Below, one piece after another: positions 1 through 5,811 of a stretch of DNA of 12,851 nt. The stretch's first letter is position 1; every line of letters begins with the position of its first letter. Location: NCBI GenBank assembly GCA_003451635.1, contig DMAT01000374.1, forward strand, positions 1-12,851, given 5' to 3'. This DNA comes from Syntrophus sp. (in: bacteria) (GTDB lineage Bacteria > Desulfobacterota > Syntrophia > Syntrophales > UBA8958). The position numbers were made by a program, and so were the translations under genes. The notes under the pieces were generated by a model. It worked only from the letters and a program-made list of their open reading frames with translations, ran no database searches and was not told the origin of the DNA.

Positions 1-522
1 GCAAAATACCGTAAATACCCGTCCCTGTACGACCGCTATCGCCTCAAGGCCCTAGCTATTGCAAGCTATCCCATGTATCGCGGCATTGCCCGCCTGTTGG
101 GGATGGATATTGCGCGGCATACAGAAACGGTAGCAGAGGAGATCGCCCTGCTTCGGGAGCATTACGGGGATTATGACTTCTTTTTCATCCATGTTAAGGC
201 AACCGATTCCCGGGGCGAGGACGGCAATTTCGACGGTAAGGTTACCGTCATCGAAGAGCTGGACGCAATGTTGCCCCAGATTACGGATCTGCAACCAGAT
301 GTCCTGGTTGTAACGGGAGATCATTCCACCCCGGCGATCATGGCGTCCCATTCCTGGCATCCCGTACCAGTCATCCTGTCGGCACCGACTTGTCGTCCCG
401 ACATGGTTGTATATTTCGCTGAAAGAGACTGTATCCGCGGCGGTCTGGGCCGTATGCCGATGATGTATCTCATGGGCCAGGCCCTTGCCCACGCCAAGCG
501 TCTGGAGAAATACGGCGCCTGA
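1..522 (+). CDS. apgM: Cofactor-independent phosphoglycerate mutase, archaeal (ApgM) type, C-terminal part
   Basis: This open frame enters from the left edge and ends at TGA 520-522, giving the last 173 residues; the family is usually about 400 residues, so more than half is missing. The enzyme interconverts 3- and 2-phosphoglycerate in glycolysis and gluconeogenesis in the cytoplasm, using metal ions and no 2,3-bisphosphoglycerate. It belongs to the alkaline-phosphatase superfamily. Visible family signatures are the FIHVKATDSRGEDGN segment, the VTGDHSTP metal-ligand motif and the HSWHPVP segment that follows it. The C-terminal MPMMYLMGQALAHA helix is also typical. No start or promoter is in view. 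The last 43 codons recur as a decayed copy at 2667-2795, and no convincing terminator follows the stop. The identification is firm; which other genes share its transcript cannot be seen. Confidence 0.93.
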   Translation, partial: AKYRKYPSLYDRYRLKALAIASYPMYRGIARLLGMDIARHTETVAEEIALLREHYGDYDFFFIHVKATDSRGEDGNFDGKVTVIEELDAMLPQITDLQPDVLVVTGDHSTPAIMASHSWHPVPVILSAPTCRPDMVVYFAERDCIRGGLGRMPMMYLMGQALAHAKRLEKYGA

Positions 523-849
523 TAAGTCAACACTCCCGTGACGATTACATTGAAGCATGACGCATCGTAAAAAAGGGCGTGCCGGAAAGGTTGGTCCGAA
601 TGGTTCTCAAAAATGTTTTACCGACGGACAACTCGACCGTAAAGTGAGCAGGGCGCTCGACAAGGGCCACCGACAATCCTGATTCCTCGTCCAACGGTAT
701 CGCCGTCCCTGATTTTAAATGTATATTATCCATTGACACGAGAAAACAGCCCCCCTATACTCCACACTGTCAGAAGCAATATCTTCGTACGCCAGGAAAA
801 GCTTGGCGAATCCAGTTGGTTGAGAATCCGGTCTGGCAAAGTAGCCGAC
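523..849. other. Gene-poor stretch between apgM and the crotonase relic
   Basis: I see no convincing gene here. A 64-codon minus-strand frame (545-739) starts with ATG but has no Shine-Dalgarno sequence and no family I recognise. Bases 694-713 match 8814-8833, inside the PP-loop gene, at 19 of 20 positions. Weaker collinear similarity continues on one side (shared CTGATTC and CTTGTC blocks read on the minus strand), so part of this stretch may be a frameshifted relic of a paralogue of that gene. Several short hairpins can be drawn between 788 and 900, for example CGCCA/TGGCG at 789-808, but none matches an RNA family that I can name with confidence. Confidence 0.4.
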
Positions 850-1125
850 CGTCAGAAAGGTTACCCGCGGATTTATGCCGCAGGTATGTGAACCTGCCTG
901 AGGCGCCGGATGCGTGAAATCCGCAAGTCCGGCTGTGTGAGCGGCCTGCCAGGCTCCGCTCTGAAGATGGCAAAACGTCCTGCAATTTATGGTTGCGACC
1001 TGGCCCTGGACAACGTTAACAAGCTGGAAGTTGAAGGCTGCGCCCAGTGATTTAGCACCGACGATCAGAAGGAAGGGATGAAGGCGTTCCTGAAAAGGAG
1101 GATGGCCAATTTCAAGGGTTGCTAG
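850..1125 (+). pseudogene. Decayed enoyl-CoA hydratase (crotonase) 3' end
   Basis: In the frame of position 850 the translation from about 955 reads ALKMAKRPAIYGCDLALD, then KLEVEGCAQ, a stop, FSTDDQKEGMKAF, and ends NFKGC at TAG 1123-1125. This is the C-terminal signature of crotonase-family enoyl-CoA hydratases (ALKMAK, then FxTxDQKEGMxAFxEKR). TGA 1048-1050 stands where the family usually has Cys, and a second TGA lies at 889-891. Upstream of 950 the similarity fades, with a possible IYAAGM segment at 871-888 and probable frameshifts. A full crotonase needs about 260 codons, and the space back to apgM is too short, so the 5' half is gone. Crotonases often neighbour acyl-CoA dehydrogenases, and one follows here, so this was probably a beta-oxidation pair. 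The region 955-1125 is confident; the left boundary is not. Confidence 0.8.
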
Positions 1126-1138
1126 AAAAGTTTAGGGC

Positions 1139-1180
1139 GGGGCAGCGCAATTTCCCGCAGGGGTTTGAAGGCGCTGCCTC
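1139..1180 (+). other. Strong hairpin upstream of the acyl-CoA dehydrogenase
   Basis: GGCAGCGC (1141-1148) pairs perfectly with GCGCTGCC (1171-1178). The stem extends outward by a G-T and a G-C pair, and a small CCC/GGG stem lies inside the loop. It starts 13 bases after the crotonase relic stop. No T-run follows directly, so it could be a remnant terminator, a leader structure or an mRNA end-protecting hairpin. The downstream bases 1200-1217 form a second, AT-only palindrome, TTAAAAAAACTTTTTTAA, just before the ribosome binding site. Confidence 0.55.
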
Positions 1181-1241
1181 AACCTGGGGGATGGGTATCT
1201 TAAAAAAACTTTTTTAATTCCATGGACGGGGGGTAATAAGT

Positions 1242-2390
1242 ATGAATTTCGGACTGACTGAAGAACAGCAAATGGTAAAGGATCAGGTCACCAAATTTGC
1301 AGAAACCAGGATCAAACCCATAGCGGCGGAGCTGGATCACACCCATCGTCATCCCGAGGAAATATGCCGGGCCCTTGGTGAGATGGGCGTTATGGGCGTA
1401 GCCATTCCCACTGAGTACCTCGGCGCCGGTATGGACATAGTCACCTACGTCCACGCGATGATCGCCATTTCCAAAGCCTGTGCGAGCTGCGGCGTCATCG
1501 TCTCCGTGAATAACTCCCTTTATGGATTCCCCGTCAATACCTTCGGGACGGAAGAGCAGAAGCTGAAGTACCTTACCCCTGTCGCGAGTGGCAAGGTTGA
1601 GGGCTGCTACGCCCTGACGGAGGCCGGCGCCGGTTCCGATGCCGGAGCTCTTGCCTGCAAGGCGGAGCTGAAAGGGGACAAGTTCATTGTCAATGGCACC
1701 AAGCGTTTCATCACCAATGGAAATGTGGCCCAGTATTGCGTGCTGGCGGCAACGACCGATGCGAGCAGGGGCTACAGGGCCGTCATCAACCTGATTGTTG
1801 ACCTGAAGAATACCCCCGGCTTCTCAGTCGGTAAAATCGAGGAGAAGATGGGCATTCTGGCGTCCGGTACGGCCGAGCTGGTCTTTGAGGATGCGGAAGT
1901 CCCGGCGGCCAACCTGTTGGGCAAGGAAGGCCAGGGATTCAAACAGATGTTGATGGGACTGGACTGCGGTCGCATCGGCATAGGCTCCCAGGCCTGCGGT
2001 ATCGGTAGAGCCGCCCTGGAAGACGCGCTGGACTACGCCAAGGAAAGGGTGCAGTTCGGCAAGCCGATCTCCACCTTCCAGGCCATTCAGTTCAAACTGG
2101 CCGATATGGCAACGGAACTGGATGCGGCGGAACTCCTCCTCCTGAGGGCCGCCTGGATGGAAGACAATCACCTGGATTACGAGAAGGAATCGGCCATGGC
2201 CAAGATGTACGCCTCCGACGTCGCCATGAGGGCGGCCATTGAAGGCGTACAGATCTTCGGCGGTTACGGCTATTGCAAGGAATACCCGGCGGAGCGTCAC
2301 ATGAGAGACGCCAAGATCTGCCAGATCTATGAAGGGACCAACGAAATCCAGAGAGTGGTTATCGCCCGGAAACTCCTTAGCCTCCGCTAA
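1242..2390 (+). CDS. Acyl-CoA dehydrogenase, short/medium-chain (butyryl-CoA dehydrogenase) type
   Basis: This 382-residue protein has the usual length of the family. These FAD flavoproteins oxidise acyl-CoA to trans-2-enoyl-CoA and pass electrons to electron-transferring flavoprotein. The order is N-terminal helical domain (about 1-115), beta domain with the signatures YALTEAGAGSDAG (124-135) and FITNG (156-160), and C-terminal helical domain with KERVQFGKPI (267-276) and FGGYGY (339-344). The catalytic base is Glu364 in IYEGTNEIQR; the alternative base position used by isovaleryl-type enzymes holds Gly243. This points to straight, short acyl chains, but substrate cannot be read reliably from sequence. 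The start is chosen because a GGGGGG run (1228-1233) lies 8 bases before the ATG, an atypical Shine-Dalgarno sequence. A terminator follows closely, so it may be transcribed alone. Family certain, substrate inferred. Confidence 0.95.
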   Translation: MNFGLTEEQQMVKDQVTKFAETRIKPIAAELDHTHRHPEEICRALGEMGVMGVAIPTEYLGAGMDIVTYVHAMIAISKACASCGVIVSVNNSLYGFPVNTFGTEEQKLKYLTPVASGKVEGCYALTEAGAGSDAGALACKAELKGDKFIVNGTKRFITNGNVAQYCVLAATTDASRGYRAVINLIVDLKNTPGFSVGKIEEKMGILASGTAELVFEDAEVPAANLLGKEGQGFKQMLMGLDCGRIGIGSQACGIGRAALEDALDYAKERVQFGKPISTFQAIQFKLADMATELDAAELLLLRAAWMEDNHLDYEKESAMAKMYASDVAMRAAIEGVQIFGGYGYCKEYPAERHMRDAKICQIYEGTNEIQRVVIARKLLSLR

Positions 2391-2416
2391 CAGGGCTGAA
2401 GGTTGACATCAACTCG

Positions 2417-2456
2417 GGGGCGGGGTTTATTATTGACCCGCCGCCTTTACATTTTC
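2417..2456 (+). terminator. Probable Rho-independent terminator of the acyl-CoA dehydrogenase gene
   Basis: GGCGGG (2419-2424) pairs with CCCGCC (2437-2442), with a 12-base loop. Two further G-C pairs are possible across a bulged G, and a T-rich tract (TTTACATTTT) follows. It begins 26 bases after the stop codon. The T tract is interrupted, so the strength is uncertain. Confidence 0.6.
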
Positions 2457-2581
2457 AAGGCTTCGCAAAAAAGTCCCGATGCGACGCTGCGCTGCTTCCT
2501 TCATCACTGCGTACTACGCCAAGCACTCCTCATGACTCGGTCTTTGCGCGCCTTGCCTGGGGATCTTTTTTGCAAAGCCTT
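2457..2581. repeat. 125-bp imperfect inverted-repeat element (REP/MITE-like)
   Basis: The left end AAGGCTTCGCAAAAAAG and the reverse complement of the right end, AAGGCTTTGCAAAAAAG, differ at one base in 17. They enclose about 90 bp that includes GCTGCGCTGCTTCC and CGCGCCTTGCC segments. A 63-codon frame running through it (from 2403) has no ribosome binding site and looks like chance. No transposase is present, so if mobile it depended on one elsewhere. I recall similar intergenic repeats with the same flavour in deltaproteobacterial genomes, but that is memory and not a search. It separates the dehydrogenase terminator from the decayed apgM copy. Confidence 0.65.
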
Positions 2582-2666
2582 CTATCATGGATAGTTCAGG
2601 GACGGTCTTGGCGGTCTGCCTGGCCCGGAAGGAGTGACGGAGCTGGAAACGGCGCATAACCTCAAT

Positions 2667-2795
2667 TGCCGGCCGGACATGGTCACGTGTTTCGCTGAAA
2701 GAGACCGTGTCCGCGGTGTTCTGGCCCATATGCCGATGACGTGTCTTATGGGCCGGGCCCTCGCCCATGCGAGACGTCCGGAGAAATTAGGCGCC
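2667..2795 (+). pseudogene. Diverged copy of the last 43 codons of apgM
   Basis: Without any gap, 2667-2795 aligns to 391-519, the 3' end of the phosphoglycerate mutase gene. By my count 103 of 129 bases and 30 of 43 residues agree. Shared blocks include FAERD, MPM, LMG and ALAHA. Similarity fades abruptly upstream of 2667. The stop codon is lost (TGA became TGT, GCC-TGT-AAA), so the frame runs on to TAG 2817-2819. There is no catalytic part and no start, so it cannot be functional as a mutase. It lies downstream of the acyl-CoA dehydrogenase, which is therefore bracketed by an intact and a decayed copy in direct orientation. Confidence 0.9.
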
Positions 2796-2819
2796 TGTAA
2801 AATCGAGGCGACAAGATAG

Positions 2820-2866
2820 ATAATCCAAGCCAAGTCCCGATCTATGGGAACGCATGGATTATTTTC
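2820..2866 (+). terminator. Terminator-like hairpin upstream of nrdD
   Basis: ATAATCCA (2820-2827) pairs perfectly with TGGATTAT (2855-2862), an inner TCCC/GGGA stem (2835-2838 with 2846-2849) stabilises it, and TTTT (2862-2865) follows. It lies just after the decayed apgM copy. It would insulate the nrd promoter from upstream transcription. The outer stem is AT-rich, so efficiency is uncertain. Confidence 0.45.
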
Positions 2867-2914
2867 AGTTCTCTTCTCTTGGCATACCTCTGCTGATTTA
2901 TTTTCATTATTTTC

Positions 2915-2943
2915 TTGCGTATAACTACATATGGTGTTATTAA
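2915..2943 (+). promoter_or_regulatory. Sigma70-like promoter of the nrdDG operon
   Basis: A -35-like TTGCGT (2915-2920) and a -10-like TATTAA (2938-2943) are separated by 17 bp. The hexamers match the consensus at 3 and 4 of 6 positions, so alone this would be weak. Support comes from the NrdR box that fills the spacer and from the position about 70 bp ahead of the nrdD start. The predicted transcript would begin near 2950. Confidence 0.6.
2922..2937. promoter_or_regulatory. NrdR box 1
   Basis: TAACTACATATGGTGT agrees with the published NrdR-box consensus acaCwAtATaTwGtgt at 12 of 16 positions, including all six strongly conserved ones (C4, A6, A8, T9, T11, G13). It fills the spacer between the -35 and -10 elements, so bound NrdR would block RNA polymerase. 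The ATG at 2931 that would extend nrdD upstream lies inside this box. Confidence 0.72.
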
Positions 2944-2952
2944 CCACCGGTA

Positions 2953-2968
2953 CCCCAACATATAGCGA
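2953..2968. promoter_or_regulatory. NrdR box 2
   Basis: CCCCAACATATAGCGA matches the NrdR consensus at 11 of 16 positions, again with all six strongly conserved bases. It starts exactly 31 bp after box 1, leaving 15 bp between boxes, which is the paired spacing (about three helical turns) known for NrdR operators. It lies just downstream of the -10 element. Confidence 0.7.
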
Positions 2969-3014
2969 TCTGGTTTTGATAAATGAGACTTACAGTAATG
3001 CAGGGAGGGAGACG

Positions 3015-5105
3015 ATGCATACGAAGATCCGTAAACGGGATGGCCGGCTGGTCAAGTTCAACGCGGAGAAGATCACCAAGGCCATTGCCAAGGCAGGCGC
3101 AGCCACGGGAGAATTTGATGCGAAGGTCGCAAAAAAACTGACGATCAAGGTCTTGAGCTTGGCGGAGAAGCTTTTCGACGGCGAGATTATGACGGTTGAG
3201 GAGGTTCAAGACATTGTCGAGGAAGTACTCCTGGATTCCCTCCATCGCCGGACAGCCAAGGCCTACATCATTTACCGGGACCAGCATGCCCGCCTCAGAG
3301 AGATCACCAACAAGATGGAAGTGGATCTCGTTGACCAGTACCTCAAGAAAATTGATTGGAAAATTAACGAGAACAGCAATATGGATTATTCCCTCCAGGG
3401 GTTGAACAATTATATTGCCTCGGAGGTGAGCAAGGTCTACTGGCTAAATGAGATCTATTCCCCGGAGGTTCGCAGGGCCCACCTTGAAGGGGACTTTCAT
3501 ATCCATGATCTGAGTCTCCTTTCTGTTTATTGTGTCGGCTGGGATCTTTATGACTTGCTCCTGGAGGGGTTCAAAGGCGTTTCCGGCAAGGTCGAAAGCA
3601 AACCGGCGCGCCACCTGCGGAGCATTCTGGGACAGGTAGTTAATTTCTTCTATACCCTCCAGGGAGAAGCGGCAGGGGCCCAGGCCTTTTCTAATTTCGA
3701 TACCCTTCTTGCCCCCTTCATCCGTTATGATGGACTCAATTACAGGGAAGTCAAGCAGGTCCTCCAGGAATTTATTTTCAATATAAATGTACCTACCCGG
3801 GTTGGATTTCAGACACCCTTTACCAATGTTACCCTTGATGTGACCGTGCCCAGGCATTATAGGGATCAGCATGTGATTGTCGGTGGTGTCCCGCAAAAGG
3901 AAACCTACGCTGATTTTCAGAAGGAACTGAACCTCTTCAACAAGGCCTTTCTGGAAGTCATGGTAGCCGGCGACGCCAAGGGACGGGTTTTCACCTTTCC
4001 CATTCCGACCTATAACGTTACAAAGGACTTTAACTGGGAAGACAACAATCTCGACGGCCTTTGGGAGATGACAGCCAAGTACGGCGTTCCATATTTTTCG
4101 AATTTTATCAATTCCGACATGAGCCCCGAAGACGCCCGGAGCATGTGCTGCCGTCTGCGCATTGACAACAGGGAACTGGAGAAAAGAGGGGGCGGACTGT
4201 TCGGATCACATCCTCTGACCGGTTCTATCGGCGTGATTACGATCAATATGCCGCGCGTCGGCTATCTTGCCCACTCGGAAAGCAATTTTCTCCAGCGTCT
4301 CGAACGGCTGATGTTCATTGCCAGAGAGAGTCTCGAAACCAAGAGGAAGGTCCTGGAGAAATATACGGACGGCAGTCTCTATCCCTATACGAAATACTAC
4401 CTCCGGAAAATAAAGGAACGCTTCGGCGAGTACTGGAAGAACCATTTCTCCACGATTGGCCTGGTGGGGATGAATGAGGCCTGTCTTAATCTTATCGGAA
4501 AGGACATTGGCATGCCGGAGGGACAGAGGTTCGCAAAAACAGTACTCGATTTCATGAGGGACAAACTTATCGAATTCCAGAAAGAGACAAAGAACAACTA
4601 TAACCTTGAATCGACGCCCGCGGAGGGGACTTCCTATCGTCTGGCCAGGGTTGATAAAGACAAATACCCTGACGCCCTTTGTGCCAATGAAGAGGCGTTC
4701 AGAAGTCGTCAGGCCGATCCCTTCTATACCAATTCCACGCAGTTGCCTGTCAATTACACGGATGATATCTTTGAGGCCCTGGATATTCAGGATGGCATCC
4801 AGGTAAAATATACCGGCGGTACCGTCTTCCATGCTTTTGCCGGTGAGCGGATCGACGATCCGGGCTCGGTAAAAAGTTTCATCCGGAAGGTATGTACCCA
4901 GTACCGAATACCCTATATAACATTCACGCCAACTTTCAGCATTTGCCCTTCCCATGGTTATATCAAGGGAGAACAGGCTGCCTGTCCCGAGTGTGGTGAT
5001 GCCTGCGAGGTCTATTCTCGGGTGGTGGGTTATCTTCGCCCCGTGAAGCAATGGAACAAGGGGAAACAGGAGGAATTCCAGATGCGTAAAACATACCAGT
5101 TTTAA
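3015..5105 (+). CDS. nrdD: Anaerobic (class III) ribonucleoside-triphosphate reductase
   Basis: This glycyl-radical enzyme reduces ribonucleoside triphosphates to deoxynucleotides under anoxia. I start it at 3015, 696 residues, because GGAGG (3004-3008) sits 6 bases upstream and the N-terminal ATP-cone (about 3-95, beginning KIRKRDGRLVKF) then starts properly. The frame is open back to ATG 2931, but that codon lies in the promoter. Visible landmarks are Cys173 in VYCVGW, Cys378-Cys379 in MCCRL (thiyl-radical loop), a C-terminal zinc site CPSH (644-647) and CPEC (657-660), and the glycyl-radical loop RVVGYLRP with Gly672. The protein ends ARG-Lys-Thr-Tyr-Gln-Phe, as usual for the family. Two bases separate it from its activase gene, and paired NrdR boxes precede it, so dATP/ATP-sensing repression by NrdR is expected. 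All key residues are present. Confidence 0.96.
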   Translation: MHTKIRKRDGRLVKFNAEKITKAIAKAGAATGEFDAKVAKKLTIKVLSLAEKLFDGEIMTVEEVQDIVEEVLLDSLHRRTAKAYIIYRDQHARLREITNKMEVDLVDQYLKKIDWKINENSNMDYSLQGLNNYIASEVSKVYWLNEIYSPEVRRAHLEGDFHIHDLSLLSVYCVGWDLYDLLLEGFKGVSGKVESKPARHLRSILGQVVNFFYTLQGEAAGAQAFSNFDTLLAPFIRYDGLNYREVKQVLQEFIFNINVPTRVGFQTPFTNVTLDVTVPRHYRDQHVIVGGVPQKETYADFQKELNLFNKAFLEVMVAGDAKGRVFTFPIPTYNVTKDFNWEDNNLDGLWEMTAKYGVPYFSNFINSDMSPEDARSMCCRLRIDNRELEKRGGGLFGSHPLTGSIGVITINMPRVGYLAHSESNFLQRLERLMFIARESLETKRKVLEKYTDGSLYPYTKYYLRKIKERFGEYWKNHFSTIGLVGMNEACLNLIGKDIGMPEGQRFAKTVLDFMRDKLIEFQKETKNNYNLESTPAEGTSYRLARVDKDKYPDALCANEEAFRSRQADPFYTNSTQLPVNYTDDIFEALDIQDGIQVKYTGGTVFHAFAGERIDDPGSVKSFIRKVCTQYRIPYITFTPTFSICPSHGYIKGEQAACPECGDACEVYSRVVGYLRPVKQWNKGKQEEFQMRKTYQF

Positions 5106-5107
5106 CC

Positions 5108-5797
5108 ATGAAGATTGGAGGCCTCCAGAAGGTATCCCTGATTGACTATCCAGGAAAGATTGGGGCGGTGGTCTTCACCCAGGGATGCAACTTCCGCTGT
5201 CCCTACTGCCACAATCCCGAACTGGTAAATCCGACTCTCTTTCGGGAAACTATTCCTGAAGAGAGTGTCATCGCCTTTCTCAAGACGCGCCGGGGAAAGC
5301 TGGAAGCCGTGACGGTGACGGGCGGCGAACCGACCCTGCAGGAGGGACTGCCCTCTTTTCTTCAACGGATCAAGGATCTTGGTTTTCTCGTCAAGATCGA
5401 TACGAACGGTTCGTTCCCGGCCGCGATCGCAATCCTGCTCCAAAAAGGACTGGTCGATTATTTTGCCATGGATATCAAGGGGCCTCTGGACAAGTATGAA
5501 ATCCTGATTCATGCCAGGGTGAAAATAGAAGACATAAAGGAAAGCATTGCCTTGATAACCGGTTCCAGCGTTAGCCATGAATTCCGGACGACCCTGGCTG
5601 CCTCTTTACTTACGGGGAAGGACATCCTCGAAATAGCCGGCCTGATTCCCTCCGCTCGGAGATATGTATTGCAGAGATTTGTTCCTTCCAAGCTTCTTGA
5701 CAGTCATTTACGGAAAGAAGTGACTTTTGGGGACAAGGAGATCAATGATATCAAGTGCCAGCTGGAAAAAAACCTTTCCTCTGTCACGATCAGATGA
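5108..5797 (+). CDS. nrdG: Anaerobic ribonucleotide reductase activating protein, radical SAM
   Basis: The 229-residue protein is the activase that installs the glycyl radical on NrdD, using a 4Fe-4S cluster and S-adenosylmethionine. The cluster motif CNFRCPYC gives Cys27, Cys31 and Cys34 in the CxxxCxxC spacing. The VTGGEPTLQ segment is the usual GGE motif that contacts SAM, and KIDTNG and DYFAMDIKGP fit the radical-SAM barrel. The opening MKIGGLQKVSLIDYPG is typical of the NrdG2 (TIGR02495) subgroup rather than the shorter E. coli type. The ATG is 2 bases after the nrdD stop and lacks its own clear Shine-Dalgarno sequence, so translation is probably coupled to nrdD. An AGGAGG within the nrdD 3' end (5068-5073) may help ribosomes reload. 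Confidence 0.94.
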   Translation: MKIGGLQKVSLIDYPGKIGAVVFTQGCNFRCPYCHNPELVNPTLFRETIPEESVIAFLKTRRGKLEAVTVTGGEPTLQEGLPSFLQRIKDLGFLVKIDTNGSFPAAIAILLQKGLVDYFAMDIKGPLDKYEILIHARVKIEDIKESIALITGSSVSHEFRTTLAASLLTGKDILEIAGLIPSARRYVLQRFVPSKLLDSHLRKEVTFGDKEINDIKCQLEKNLSSVTIR

Positions 5798-5811
5798 TAT
5801 GATGGGGGTCC

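Noticed and set aside
545..739. A 64-codon minus-strand frame as a small protein.
   Set aside because: No Shine-Dalgarno sequence, no family resemblance, and part of it looks like a frameshifted match to another gene in this window.
785..905. Possible cobalamin- or TPP-like riboswitch (GGAA, GAATCC, TGAACCTG blocks and several small hairpins).
   Set aside because: Only scattered short blocks match, key conserved cores are missing, and the next gene is a dehydrogenase behind a pseudogene, so no regulated target fits.
1048..1050. The in-frame TGA at a usual Cys position of the crotonase, read as selenocysteine.
   Set aside because: The frame has a second TGA at 889-891, no 5' half and likely frameshifts, so decay is the simpler reading; I saw no convincing SECIS element directly after the codon.
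1200..1217. The palindrome TTAAAAAAACTTTTTTAA as a regulator binding site.
   Set aside because: It is pure A/T tract symmetry without a known motif; it may only be an AT-rich leader before the ribosome binding site.
2403..2594. A 63-codon plus-strand frame as a small gene.
   Set aside because: It spans the terminator and the inverted-repeat element, has no ribosome binding site and no recognisable sequence.
2931..3014. Upstream extension of nrdD to the ATG at 2931.
   Set aside because: That ATG lies in an NrdR box ahead of the predicted transcription start and has no ribosome binding site, while 3015 has GGAGG and the natural ATP-cone start.
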